From the NCBI GenBank assembly GCA_012960115.1, contig DUBX01000045.1, forward strand, positions 140,341 through 193,090: a stretch of DNA of 52,750 bases, written 5' to 3'. A model generated the notes under the pieces. That model saw nothing but the letters and a program-made list of their open reading frames with translations. It did not search any database and had not been told where the DNA came from. The position numbers and the translations under genes are program-made. This DNA is from Porticoccaceae bacterium (GTDB taxonomy: Bacteria > Pseudomonadota > Gammaproteobacteria > Pseudomonadales > Porticoccaceae). Positions 34,913 to 43,458 of the stretch are shown here, piece by piece. Positions within the stretch are counted from its first letter, which is position 1; each line of letters starts with the position of its first letter.

Positions 34913-35739
34913 ATTTTAATTCGTCCTTCATAGGTAGTGACCGCTGGCCCTGTCATGATAAGGGGCTGGCCCTCTCCTGGCCAGTTTATACGAAGCTCGC
35001 CACCGGTTAACTCAACGCGCACCGGAGAATCCATTAATCCTTGTTGAATTGCAGCGACACCGGCTGCGCAGGCTCCTGTGCCACAGGCTCGAGTCTCACC
35101 AACACCACGTTCATACACACGAAGCTTTAAATGTTGACGATTTATGACTTGGGCAAACCCTACATTGACTTGCTTTGGAAACTGGTCATGGCTTTGTAGT
35201 TCTTGGCCAATCACACTAACTGGTGCTCTATCGAGATTGTCTACAAAAAGAACCGCATGAGGATTACCCACGGAAATAGCGGCAATGTCGAATTGCTGGT
35301 TATTAATATTAATGGCATAGGCGTTCGATCGTGTGGTCTCAATGAAGGGGACATCACTTGGCTCTAAACCCGGTATACCCATGTCAACTGATACCAATTT
35401 GTCTTTAGTGATGGTCAGGGAGATAACGCGATTCATGGTTTTGACTCGCACGGTTTCTTTGCCTGATAAACGGCGGTCCCTAATAAAGCGTGCCAAACAT
35501 CGCGCACCATTGCCACACTGTTCAGCTTCTCCGCCGTCGCTATTAAATATTTTGTAGTCGAAGTCTAGGGTTTTATCTGAAGGTGGCTCGACAATAAGCA
35601 CCTGATCACAGCCGATGCCTAAATGCCTGTCTGAAAGGCGTCTGGCCATCGCTGCTGTGACGTGTACATTTTGGGTGACAGCATCAATAACAACGAAGTC
35701 ATTGCCGAGGCCGTGCATCTTCGTGAATTTCATGAGCAT
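34909..35739 (-). CDS. dapF: Diaminopimelate epimerase
   Basis: DapF interconverts LL- and meso-diaminopimelate without a cofactor, for lysine and peptidoglycan. The 276-residue protein has both catalytic cysteines, Cys75 in GEAEQCGNGARC and Cys219 in GETRACGTGACA. The start MLMKFTKMHGLGNDF (ATG at 35739) is chosen because GAAAG lies 8 bases upstream; ATG 35733 is nearly as good. A TTG at 35769 overlaps the lysA stop and would add ten residues not seen in the family. It lies between lysA and the DUF484 gene. Confidence 0.96.
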   Translation of the reverse strand: MLMKFTKMHGLGNDFVVIDAVTQNVHVTAAMARRLSDRHLGIGCDQVLIVEPPSDKTLDFDYKIFNSDGGEAEQCGNGARCLARFIRDRRLSGKETVRVKTMNRVISLTITKDKLVSVDMGIPGLEPSDVPFIETTRSNAYAININNQQFDIAAISVGNPHAVLFVDNLDRAPVSVIGQELQSHDQFPKQVNVGFAQVINRQHLKLRVYERGVGETRACGTGACAAGVAAIQQGLMDSPVRVELTGGELRINWPGEGQPLIMTGPAVTTYEGRIKI

Positions 35740-35765
35740 AATATTTTCTTTCAACAAATTGACGA

Positions 35766-37022
35766 TCAACTGACCGGCAAAAGTTGCTCTCCTCTAACCA
35801 AGTCTCGTAGCGTTTCTCGCTGACGAATAAGATGAACCTGTTCACCGGCAACCATAATTTCTGCTACCCGAGGACGACTATTATAATTAGAACTCATCAC
35901 AAAACCGTAGGATCCGGCAGAAAAAAGACAGAGGTAGTCACCTTCACTAATCGATAATGTGCGATCTTTACCTAAAAAATCACCGCTTTCACAGACGGGA
36001 CCTACTACATCATAAACCTTTTCTTCACTATCAGAATGAGTTGAAATTGGTTCGATATCCATCCAAGCTTGATATAAAGATGGACGCAACATATCGTTCA
36101 TCGCGGCATTAACAATCGCGAAATTTTTGTGGTCATTGGACTTAAGGTATTGCACGCGGGTAAGGAGCACCCCGGCATTTGCCGTTATTGAACGACCCGG
36201 CTCCAAAATGAGTGTTTCATTGCGTTGCGCCAAAAGTGGAAGCAATTCGGCCATATAGTCACTCACTGACAGAGTCTGCTCATTCTGATAACGCACACCA
36301 AGACCACCACCAATATCTATGTGCGCGAGAGGTATGTCTCGCTCAGTTAGCTGATCAACAAGAATTAACAGCCGTGCCATGGCATCAAGAAATGGCTTCA
36401 CTTCCGTTAGTTGAGATCCTATATGGCAGTCGACGCCGATTAGGTCGATGTTGTCCATCTGAGCCGCACGTTCATAGACGCCCAAGGCTTGATGTATATC
36501 GATACCAAATTTATCTTCTTTTAACCCAGTTGAGATATAGGGGTGCGTTTTCGCATCCACGTCTGGATTAACCCGAATCGAAACAGGCGCATTAACTGAT
36601 AGGCTTGCGGCTGTGGCATTGAGAAGCACCAGTTCCGACTCCGACTCAACATTAAAACAGTGAATACCAGCTTCCAACGCTCGACTCATTTCGTCAGCGG
36701 TTTTCGCAAGGCCAGAAAATACGACTTTGCTTGGGTCCCCACCAGCCATCAATACACGCTCTAGCTCGCCGATTGACACTATATCAAAACCAGCACCCAA
36801 GGCGGCCAGGGTTTGCAGTACGGCAATATTTGAGTTCGATTTTACTGCGTAGCAAACCAAATGAGGGTAATCGCCCAGTGCTGCAACGTAGGCACTGTAA
36901 TTGAGCTCAATTGCTGTTTTGCTATACACATAGCAAGGCGTACCAAACTGATCGGCAATGTCATTGAGAGCGATATTTTCCATGAAAAGATCGCCGTTAT
37001 TGCGGCTAATAGTACTGTGCAT
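35766..37022 (-). CDS. lysA: Diaminopimelate decarboxylase
   Basis: LysA decarboxylates meso-diaminopimelate to lysine, the last step of the pathway. The 418-residue PLP enzyme of fold type III has the PLP lysine at 61 (CYAVKSNSN). It also has the GGGLGVRY phosphate-binding loop and the GPVCESGDFLG motif with the active-site Cys of the other domain. The ATG at 37022 gives the pseudomonad-like start (NNGDLFMENIALNDIADQFG). It lies 6 bases after lptM and is followed by dapF, so substrate-linked enzymes are co-transcribed. Confidence 0.97.
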   Translation of the reverse strand: MHSTISRNNGDLFMENIALNDIADQFGTPCYVYSKTAIELNYSAYVAALGDYPHLVCYAVKSNSNIAVLQTLAALGAGFDIVSIGELERVLMAGGDPSKVVFSGLAKTADEMSRALEAGIHCFNVESESELVLLNATAASLSVNAPVSIRVNPDVDAKTHPYISTGLKEDKFGIDIHQALGVYERAAQMDNIDLIGVDCHIGSQLTEVKPFLDAMARLLILVDQLTERDIPLAHIDIGGGLGVRYQNEQTLSVSDYMAELLPLLAQRNETLILEPGRSITANAGVLLTRVQYLKSNDHKNFAIVNAAMNDMLRPSLYQAWMDIEPISTHSDSEEKVYDVVGPVCESGDFLGKDRTLSISEGDYLCLFSAGSYGFVMSSNYNSRPRVAEIMVAGEQVHLIRQRETLRDLVRGEQLLPVS

Positions 37023-37028
37023 AGTGAC

Positions 37029-37169
37029 TCAGGATTCTGTTTGTGGGACGTCTGATGTGTGTGTTTCCGATGAATCTTCAGGAAGATACAAGTCACCAGT
37101 GTTTCCACATCCACCAAGAGCTAACAGCATTAGCGTAAAAAATAGATGTGCAGTGCGCGTGTAGTTCAT
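37029..37169 (-). CDS. lptM: LptM (YifL-like) small outer-membrane lipoprotein
   Basis: This 46-residue lipoprotein is too short for usual gene-length cut-offs. It reads MNYTRTAHLFFTLMLLALGG and then Cys21 within a lipobox (LGGC). The mature part begins CGNTGDLYLPED, close to the LptM/YifL hallmark CGxxGPLYLP. E. coli LptM assists oxidative folding of the LPS translocon LptDE. A G-rich site (GGGGG) precedes the ATG on the reverse strand. As in E. coli it is divergent from cyaY and upstream of dapF, here with lysA in between. The motif plus context make this call strong despite the size. Confidence 0.92.
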   Translation of the reverse strand: MNYTRTAHLFFTLMLLALGGCGNTGDLYLPEDSSETHTSDVPQTES

Positions 37170-37226
37170 TAAAAGCCCCCGTTAAAGCGGTTCAGTATAA
37201 CGGCACTGGCGGATTACACCCAAACA

Positions 37227-37232
37227 ATTATA
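37227..37232 (-). promoter_or_regulatory. Perfect -10 element for the lptM-lysA-dapF operon
   Basis: TATAAT reads on the reverse strand at 37232-37227, 58 bases before the lptM ATG. No good -35 is visible. A second TATACT lies at 37199-37194. The gap also holds the cyaY promoter on the other strand, which I could not place. Confidence 0.4.
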
Positions 37233-37277
37233 CTGGCGATCTCACTTTTAGAATAAAACCAGCCTGGATTGAGTGTA

Positions 37278-37610
37278 ATGAACGAAGCAGAATTTAATCA
37301 AATCGTTGATGAACTAATGTTTGGAATTGAAGAGACTATCGACGATAGTGGTGTTGATATTGATTATGAAAATAGCGGTGGCATGCTCACGCTAACCTGT
37401 GACCTGAATGGATCTCAGATTATCTTATCAAGACAACCTTCAATGGCTGAAATATGGCTTGCGGCCAAGTCTGGCGGATTCCACTTTAAGTTACAAGAAG
37501 ATGATGGCGAAACAAGGTGGAGCAATACTGTCAGTGGTGAACTGCTTTCAGCCATGCTCACTGAAGCCTGTCAGCTGCAATCATCTGAATCTATCCAGTT
37601 TAGTTTCTAA
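37278..37610 (+). CDS. cyaY: Frataxin-like iron-binding protein CyaY
   Basis: CyaY is the bacterial frataxin; it binds iron and modulates the IscS cysteine desulfurase in iron-sulfur cluster assembly. The 110-residue protein has the acidic N-terminal helix (MNEAEFNQIVDELMFGIEET, DDSGVDIDYE) and the beta-sheet motif IILSRQPSMAEIWLAAKSGGFHF. The ATG at 37278 matches the E. coli start; a TTG at 37269 would add three residues. It is divergent from lptM and meets argH stop to stop with no intervening base. Confidence 0.95.
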   Translation: MNEAEFNQIVDELMFGIEETIDDSGVDIDYENSGGMLTLTCDLNGSQIILSRQPSMAEIWLAAKSGGFHFKLQEDDGETRWSNTVSGELLSAMLTEACQLQSSESIQFSF

Positions 37611-39038
37611 CTAGCGGTTCGCTACTTTTTTGAGTGCTCGCTGGGCCGCAGCTTTGACTTGCTGTGGGGCTGTGCCTCCAATATGATCGCGCGCGGCAAC
37701 TGATCCCTCCAGAGTGAGCACCGAGAAAACATCGTCTTTAATGAGTTTTGAGAAGGCGCTTAACTCGCCAATCGTCATATCCGATAAATCTTTATTTTCG
37801 GCAATGCCATAGGCGACAGACTTACCCACAATTTCGTGAGCATCACGAAAAGCAATACCTTTGCCCACGAGATAATCAGCCAGATCAGTTGCGGTGGAGA
37901 ATCCGCGTTTTGCGGCTTCATACATGGCTACTTTATTGGCTTGAATGGCAGGTACCATATCAGCAAATGCACGCAGGCAGTCCCGAACAGTGTCCACGGT
38001 ATCGAACAAAGGTTCTTTATCTTCTTGATTATCTTTATTGTAGGCTAAAGGCTGCGACTTCATGAGCGTTAGCAGTGCTATCAGATGTCCGTTTACTCTG
38101 CCGGTTTTGCCGCGCACCAATTCAGGGACATCGGGGTTTTTCTTCTGCGGCATAATTGATGAGCCGGTGCAAAAACGATCGGGCAGTTCAATAAATTGAA
38201 ACTGTGCAGAGGTCCAGAGAATAAGTTCCTCTGACATGCGCGACATATGGGTTAGCAGTATGCTGGCGAAAGCACAGAATTCGATGGCAAAGTCGCGGTC
38301 ACTGACGGAGTCGAGTGAGTTTTCGGTGGCCTTATCAAAAGCTAGCTGTGCTGCAGTGTATTCCCTGTCAATGGGGTAGCTGGTACCGGCTAGCGCAGCG
38401 GCACCCAGTGGGCATTGATTGAGTCGTTTTCGGCAATCCTGCAGGCGACCGAAATCGCGCTCCAGCATTTCGTTCCAGGCTAATAGGTGATGGCCAAAGG
38501 TGACAGGTTGAGCGGTCTGTAAGTGAGTGAATCCCGGCATAATGGTATCGCTTTCAGTTGAGGCAAGTTCAATCATGCCCTTTTGCAACGCACTTAAAAG
38601 AGCATTAATTCCGTCAATTTCATCTCGTAGCCAAAGGCGTATGTCGGTGGCTACCTGATCATTTCTAGATCGACCGGTATGGAGTTTCTTGCCAACACTG
38701 CCGATTCTCGCGGTCAATGCCGCCTCAATATTCATGTGCACATCTTCAAGAGCAATCGACCAGTCAAAGTTACCACTTTCAATATCTCTGGCTATAGCGT
38801 GCAGGCCAACGACTATCTCCTTTGCCTCGGTGGGGCTTAGCACGCCGACCTCGGCTAGCATAGACGCATGAGCAATTGAACCCTGAATGTCATGTTGATA
38901 AAGACGCTGATCGAAATTAACCGAAGCAGTAAAGCGTGCTACGAAATCATCCACAGGTTCATTAAATCGACCACCCCATGCTTGGTTGGTTTTTGCGTTA
39001 TCAGGTTTATCTGGCAAACCCTTTTTTGATTTACTCAT
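37611..39038 (-). CDS. argH: Argininosuccinate lyase
   Basis: ArgH splits argininosuccinate to arginine and fumarate, the last step of arginine synthesis. The 475-residue protein of the fumarase/aspartase superfamily has the signature loop [12 protein letters not shown], with the catalytic-loop serines at 293-294, and the [13 protein letters not shown] motif. The ATG at 39038 is chosen over a GTG at 39044. The N-terminal 20 residues before AWGGRF are Lys-rich and slightly longer than in E. coli (457). It is divergent from hemC, as in pseudomonads. Confidence 0.97.
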   Translation of the reverse strand: MSKSKKGLPDKPDNAKTNQAWGGRFNEPVDDFVARFTASVNFDQRLYQHDIQGSIAHASMLAEVGVLSPTEAKEIVVGLHAIARDIESGNFDWSIALEDVHMNIEAALTARIGSVGKKLHTGRSRNDQVATDIRLWLRDEIDGINALLSALQKGMIELASTESDTIMPGFTHLQTAQPVTFGHHLLAWNEMLERDFGRLQDCRKRLNQCPLGAAALAGTSYPIDREYTAAQLAFDKATENSLDSVSDRDFAIEFCAFASILLTHMSRMSEELILWTSAQFQFIELPDRFCTGSSIMPQKKNPDVPELVRGKTGRVNGHLIALLTLMKSQPLAYNKDNQEDKEPLFDTVDTVRDCLRAFADMVPAIQANKVAMYEAAKRGFSTATDLADYLVGKGIAFRDAHEIVGKSVAYGIAENKDLSDMTIGELSAFSKLIKDDVFSVLTLEGSVAARDHIGGTAPQQVKAAAQRALKKVANR

Positions 39039-39148
39039 GACCACAATTGCCTAGTTATAAACTGTAAGAGGACAATTATAGCCAAACATTGGGCTAATAA
39101 GTTAAAACTTGAAATTATCTGTACTAAAATCTACTTACTTACGGATTA

Positions 39149-39181
39149 TATGGATCTTCATAATCTAATTTCTATGGATCT
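39149..39181 (+). repeat. 9-bp direct repeat upstream of the hemC promoter
   Basis: TATGGATCT occurs at 39149-39157 and 39173-39181, starts 24 bases apart. The second copy abuts the -35 element of the proposed hemC promoter. It may be a paired operator; no known regulator consensus was recognised. Confidence 0.4.
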
Positions 39182-39210
39182 CTGACAAAAGCGGACAAAT
39201 CATCGATAAT
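39182..39210 (+). promoter_or_regulatory. Sigma-70 promoter of the hem operon
   Basis: CTGACA (39182-39187) and GATAAT (39205-39210) are exactly 17 bases apart and each matches five of six consensus bases. A start near 39217 gives a 25-nt leader to the hemC GTG. Confidence 0.65.
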
Positions 39211-39241
39211 GGGAATTACTCGACTTATGTAGGCCATTTAA

Positions 39242-40174
39242 GTGACAGATATCCTTCGAATAGCTACGCGAAAAAGCCCATTGGCCCTATGGCAGGCAGA
39301 GTTTGTCAAAAGTGAATTACTGAGACATCATCCAGGTCTTCAGGTTGAATTAGTGCCAATGACGACGCGCGGAGATAAGTTGCTTGATACGCCATTGGCC
39401 AAGGTTGGAGGAAAAGGTCTTTTCGTGAAGGAGTTGGAGACCGCGATGTTAGATGGTCTTGCGGATATCGCCGTGCACTCAATGAAAGACGTACCTATGG
39501 AGTTGCCTCAAGGGCTTGGGTTAGAGAGTATCTGCAAGCGGGAGGATCCTTCCGACGCCTTTGTTTCCAACAGCTTCCATACTTTGGCGCAGATGCCTAA
39601 TAGTAGTGTTATTGGTACCTCTAGCCTGCGTCGCCAATGTCAGGTTCGTGCAGGATTTCCCCATCTCCAAGTGAGGGAGCTACGCGGCAATGTTAATACT
39701 AGGTTGGCTAAGTTAGACTCGGGAGAGTACGACGCAATTATCTTGGCTAGCGCGGGTCTGATCCGTCTTAACATGGGCCATCGAATTACTCAAAAACTTT
39801 CCTCTGATACTTCTCTTCCTGCTGGAGGTCAAGGCGCAGTGGGTATTGAGTGCCGGAGTAATGACAGTCAAACTAAGCGATTATTGGCTCCGCTAAACCA
39901 TATTGATTCTGCGATCTGTGTATTGGCAGAACGAGCCACTAACCGACATCTACAGGGAGGTTGTCAGGTGCCGATAGCTTGTTTTGCTGAGCTTGAGCAG
40001 GACAGCACAACCCTTAGCATGAGAGGCTTAGTGGGGAGTGTTTGTGGCAGTCATATTTTGACGGCGCAGGCTCAAGGACATAGAGACAACCCTGAAGAAC
40101 TTGGTATCCAAGTTGCCAAAGATTTACTGTCTCAGGGAGCAGAAAAAATACTGGCTGAGGTCTATGAAAGTTAG
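39242..40174 (+). CDS. hemC: Hydroxymethylbilane synthase (porphobilinogen deaminase)
   Basis: HemC polymerises four porphobilinogen units into hydroxymethylbilane. The 310-residue protein has the family start [19 protein letters not shown]. It also has [14 protein letters not shown] with the catalytic Asp-bearing loop, and the dipyrromethane cofactor cysteine Cys241 in [11 protein letters not shown]. The start is GTG at 39242 with AGG 8 bases upstream. It heads hemC-hemD-hemX-hemY behind a good sigma-70 promoter. Confidence 0.97.
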   Translation: MTDILRIATRKSPLALWQAEFVKSELLRHHPGLQVELVPMTTRGDKLLDTPLAKVGGKGLFVKELETAMLDGLADIAVHSMKDVPMELPQGLGLESICKREDPSDAFVSNSFHTLAQMPNSSVIGTSSLRRQCQVRAGFPHLQVRELRGNVNTRLAKLDSGEYDAIILASAGLIRLNMGHRITQKLSSDTSLPAGGQGAVGIECRSNDSQTKRLLAPLNHIDSAICVLAERATNRHLQGGCQVPIACFAELEQDSTTLSMRGLVGSVCGSHILTAQAQGHRDNPEELGIQVAKDLLSQGAEKILAEVYES

Positions 40175-40181
40175 TAGCTTG

Positions 40182-40925
40182 ATGGATAAGAGCGTGCTAG
40201 TGGTTAGGCCTCTCCGACGGCAGGACGAATTCTTATTACTGCTTGACGAGGGTTCAGCCAGAGTCATCCATACTCCCATTATGACGATAGAACCGATTCT
40301 TGAGAGCCAGCAGGTTAAGCAAAAAATATTAGCTTTCGATCAGTTTGATATAGCTATTTTCGTTAGTGTTAATGCTGCGGAGATAGGGATCAAATGGTTG
40401 GATCAGTATTGGCCAATGCTGCCGTTGGGTGTGGAGTATTTTGCCATTGGCGGGCAAACTGCACAGTTGGTTGTCGACTATACTCAAACCGTAAATTACC
40501 CGACAGACCAGATCACTAGTGAGGGGTTGCTGACTTCACCGAAACTAAAAAACTTAGAGAATAAGTCCGTGATTATTTTTCGTGGCGGGCGAGGACGTGA
40601 AACACTAAAACAGGGTTTGATCTCTCGAGGTGCTACAGTAGAATATTGCGATCTATACCGAAGGGTTGTAGATCAAAAGCAAGTCGAAGTGACTCATCAG
40701 CAACTCACGGAAGTCGATTGTTTGGTAGTTCACAGTGCAGAGTTACTAGAGGCTATAGGGCCCATTAGTGAGATTAGATGTGATAACAATATTAACGATT
40801 TACCCGTCGTGGTGCCCAGTAACCGGGTAGCGGAGACAGCAAAAAGATTGGGTTACGGTCCTGTGATAGTGGCGGATAGCGCAATGCCAGAATCAATGTA
40901 TGCTGCTTTGCAAAAAGTGTTTTAA
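40182..40925 (+). CDS. hemD: Uroporphyrinogen-III synthase
   Basis: HemD closes hydroxymethylbilane while inverting ring D, giving uroporphyrinogen III. The 247-residue protein has the two-domain HemD layout: SVLVVRPLRRQDEF, then VNAAEIGIKWL, IIFRGGRGRETLKQGLISRGA, and a C-terminal VVVPSNRVAETAKRLGY. This family is poorly conserved, so position after hemC is important evidence. The ATG at 40182 gives the normal E. coli length (246). An ATG at 40164 overlaps the hemC end and has GAGG only 3 bases away. Confidence 0.93.
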   Translation: MDKSVLVVRPLRRQDEFLLLLDEGSARVIHTPIMTIEPILESQQVKQKILAFDQFDIAIFVSVNAAEIGIKWLDQYWPMLPLGVEYFAIGGQTAQLVVDYTQTVNYPTDQITSEGLLTSPKLKNLENKSVIIFRGGRGRETLKQGLISRGATVEYCDLYRRVVDQKQVEVTHQQLTEVDCLVVHSAELLEAIGPISEIRCDNNINDLPVVVPSNRVAETAKRLGYGPVIVADSAMPESMYAALQKVF

Positions 40926-40996
40926 ACTAAGTCTATTACATTCAGAGTAGGGTGCGTCTCAAGGTGGGCCTTTATTAAGTTCGAGAGGGGTAGAGG

Positions 40997-42193
40997 GTGA
41001 CAGAAACAACTAAGCAACCTAAGGCAGGTGATCAGTCCATGCCTAAATCTAAAATTAAGGCAAACGATAAATCTGAAAAGACGCCCAAAACCGGTGCGGT
41101 TGCGGCCGTTAAAAAACCGAGGGATTTCCCGCTACTAAAATGGGCCTGCGTGATAGTGCTGCTGTCTATTCTGGCCGGTTCGGGATGGCTGGGATGGAGT
41201 GAGTGGCAGCAACAGCAATTACAACAGCAATCGTATGCCCGTCTGGGCATAGATTTTAATGATCACTTACAACAATCACAACGGCACTACACCGACAGCG
41301 ATTCTCTTTTAGATGTTCAGTCGAACTATATTAAAACGCTGTCAAAGCAACTGAGTGATCTCCAGCTGCAAGTTAATGGTCAGGGCGCACGCCTCACTGA
41401 GTTGGGTTCCACTACACGGAGCGACTGGTATTTGGCCGAAGCTGCATACCTCACTCGTCTAGCCAACCAACGGTTACAAACTGAACGTAGCACCAAAAAT
41501 CCGCTAGCCCTATTAACTCAGGTGGATGACTTGTTAAGTAATTTAGAACAGTCAGATTTATTTTCCGTGCGCGCCGCTGTGGCTGAGGACATTATGGCAC
41601 TTCGTTTAGCTGGCGTAATTGATATAGAGGGCGTTATCCTAGAAATTAATGCCCTAGCAAATCAGATTAACCGGCTTGATTTACTTAACTTAGCGATTTC
41701 AACAGAGACTTCAGGCATCGAAGAAGAATTGTTGGCAGTACACCCCAAGGAGATATCGACCGATCAAAATGTGCCGTGGATGTCTCGGTTTAATGATTTT
41801 ATTGACGGCTTCAGTCGCCTAGTTAAGGTAACAGACAGAGATATTCCGATTCAGTCAATACTATCATCATCTGAAGAATCCATAGTGCGCAGTAACCTGC
41901 GCTTGCTGCTGCAACAGGCAGCTAATGCCGCGCTTAGAGAGGAACCGGAGGTATATGCCATTAGCCTAGAAAATGCGCAACAATGGATGGCGACGTATTT
42001 TCAACTTAACGCTGGATCAAAAGAATTACAGGAGCGTATCTCTAGGCTTAGCGCGGTCAATATTGTGCAGCAGTTACCTAGTGTTGATCGGTCGATGAAT
42101 GCTCTTGAGGCTTTGATTATTACGAGGCAAGCCCGCCTGTTAGATGGCGTTGATGAGCAGCCAGTGATAAATGATGGGAATAGCCAGCCGTGA
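40997..42193 (+). CDS. hemX: HemX-like membrane protein
   Basis: The 398-residue protein matches the HemX family found after hemD in gammaproteobacteria. It is often labelled a uroporphyrinogen methyltransferase, but no SAM-binding motif is visible, so that label should be doubted. A Lys/Pro-rich cytoplasmic N-terminus (1-45) leads to one membrane helix (about 47-67), then a glutamine-rich coiled coil (WQQQQLQQQSY, about 70-135) and a helical periplasmic domain. The GTG at 40997 has AGAGGGG upstream. Its TGA overlaps the hemY GTG by 4 bases, implying coupling. Confidence 0.9.
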   Translation: MTETTKQPKAGDQSMPKSKIKANDKSEKTPKTGAVAAVKKPRDFPLLKWACVIVLLSILAGSGWLGWSEWQQQQLQQQSYARLGIDFNDHLQQSQRHYTDSDSLLDVQSNYIKTLSKQLSDLQLQVNGQGARLTELGSTTRSDWYLAEAAYLTRLANQRLQTERSTKNPLALLTQVDDLLSNLEQSDLFSVRAAVAEDIMALRLAGVIDIEGVILEINALANQINRLDLLNLAISTETSGIEEELLAVHPKEISTDQNVPWMSRFNDFIDGFSRLVKVTDRDIPIQSILSSSEESIVRSNLRLLLQQAANAALREEPEVYAISLENAQQWMATYFQLNAGSKELQERISRLSAVNIVQQLPSVDRSMNALEALIITRQARLLDGVDEQPVINDGNSQP

Positions 42194-43401
42194 GGAGATT
42201 ATTAGTGACTTTGGTCATGGCGTTGCTACTTGGTGCGGCGAGCATCTGGGTGATGCAAAGCGATAGCGGCTATATTTTATTGAGTTTCAACAATACTACT
42301 GTTGAAATGACCGTTTGGGTCGGTATCTTGCTTTACTTAACGGTGACGGTTTTAGGTGCTTGGTTGTTGTTGCTATTGAAATGGCTTGGTGATGTTGGAG
42401 GTCTGCGGCGTTGGTGGACACTTAGGCGCAGTAAACAGCATGGAAGTAAAACAGCTCAGGGATTAATTCTATTCGCTGATCATGACTGGAAGCAGGCCTC
42501 AACGATGCTTTTATCTGGCGCTGACAGGTCTTCCATGCCCGATGTGAACTTGCTGTTTGCGGCCCGTGCGGCTGCAGAAAATAATCAGATTAATCAGGCT
42601 CGCATGTTGTTAGAGCAACTTAAGGTGAGCCATCCCAAGGCTAAATTACTTGCCGATAAGGCTTTGGCTGAAATGCTTATTCTGGAAGAGCAGCTGGATG
42701 AGGCTATTCAGTTATTACAACCTATTGCAGCAAGTAAACCCGGGGATCGAGGTGTTCTCCGTTTACTTTCTGATACCTATTATTTGATGGGTGACTGGTC
42801 GTCTCTGCAAAAACTCCTGCATGATTTAAATTATTATAAAGCCATAAATCCATCCGATATGAAGGCTTTAGAACAGGATGTATATGCTAATTTATTATCT
42901 GATTTCATTCCGAATCCTGAATTTACTCTTCAAGAGCAGAAGGATCAGGCGGACGATCTTTGGGAACTTATACCCAGGCGATTGCGTAACGATGCTGAAC
43001 TAATCTGTGGTTATTTTGATGCTTTACAACAAGTTAATGACACCGATAGGGTGCAGTTACTTCTGGTCAAAACAATTAATAAGCGGTGGCACCCTGAGTT
43101 AGTTGAGAGGTTTGGGCAGCTAGAGACCTCTGCGCCAGAAAAACAGTTGCTTGCCGCTGAAAAATGGCTATCTGATCATCCTGAGGACGCCGTTTTATTG
43201 GTTGCTTTGGGACGTATTTGTTGCCAGTTGCGATTTTGGGGAAAAGCGCGAGATTATTTTTCGGTTGCCCTCAGGCTACAACCAAGTGCCGATATCTACC
43301 TAAGATTGGCCGACGTCCATGCAGCAATGGGCGATCAGATCGAAAGTCACCATATGTACAAGCAAGGGTTGCGCGTTAGTTTGGGTGTAGAGAACAAGTA
43401 A
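42190..43401 (+). CDS. hemY: HemY-like TPR membrane protein
   Basis: The 403-residue protein belongs to the gammaproteobacterial HemY family, unrelated to protoporphyrinogen oxidase HemY of Bacillus. Two N-terminal membrane helices (about 3-21 and 40-66) carry the HemY_N domain, followed by TPR-type helical repeats (about 95-390). Its role in haem metabolism is suggested mainly by constant linkage to hemCDX. The GTG start overlaps the hemX stop. A 12-bp hairpin follows the gene. Confidence 0.92.
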   Translation: MRRLLVTLVMALLLGAASIWVMQSDSGYILLSFNNTTVEMTVWVGILLYLTVTVLGAWLLLLLKWLGDVGGLRRWWTLRRSKQHGSKTAQGLILFADHDWKQASTMLLSGADRSSMPDVNLLFAARAAAENNQINQARMLLEQLKVSHPKAKLLADKALAEMLILEEQLDEAIQLLQPIAASKPGDRGVLRLLSDTYYLMGDWSSLQKLLHDLNYYKAINPSDMKALEQDVYANLLSDFIPNPEFTLQEQKDQADDLWELIPRRLRNDAELICGYFDALQQVNDTDRVQLLLVKTINKRWHPELVERFGQLETSAPEKQLLAAEKWLSDHPEDAVLLVALGRICCQLRFWGKARDYFSVALRLQPSADIYLRLADVHAAMGDQIESHHMYKQGLRVSLGVENK

Positions 43402-43411
43402 CCTCGTCAGG

Positions 43412-43446
43412 TTTGTGGCGACGAGATTAGGTCGCGTCGCCACAAA
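43412..43446. promoter_or_regulatory. 12-bp perfect hairpin between convergent hemY and the M3 peptidase gene
   Basis: TTTGTGGCGACG (43412-43423) pairs with CGTCGCCACAAA (43435-43446) around an 11-nt loop. Only short A/T ends flank it, so classic termination is uncertain. It may protect the 3' ends of both converging messages. Confidence 0.55.
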
Positions 43447-43458
43447 ATAGGCCTAAGC

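Noticed and set aside
40997-42193. Annotation of HemX as uroporphyrinogen-III C-methyltransferase
   Set aside because: The protein has one membrane helix and a coiled coil but no visible SAM-binding motifs; the enzyme label is probably inherited error.
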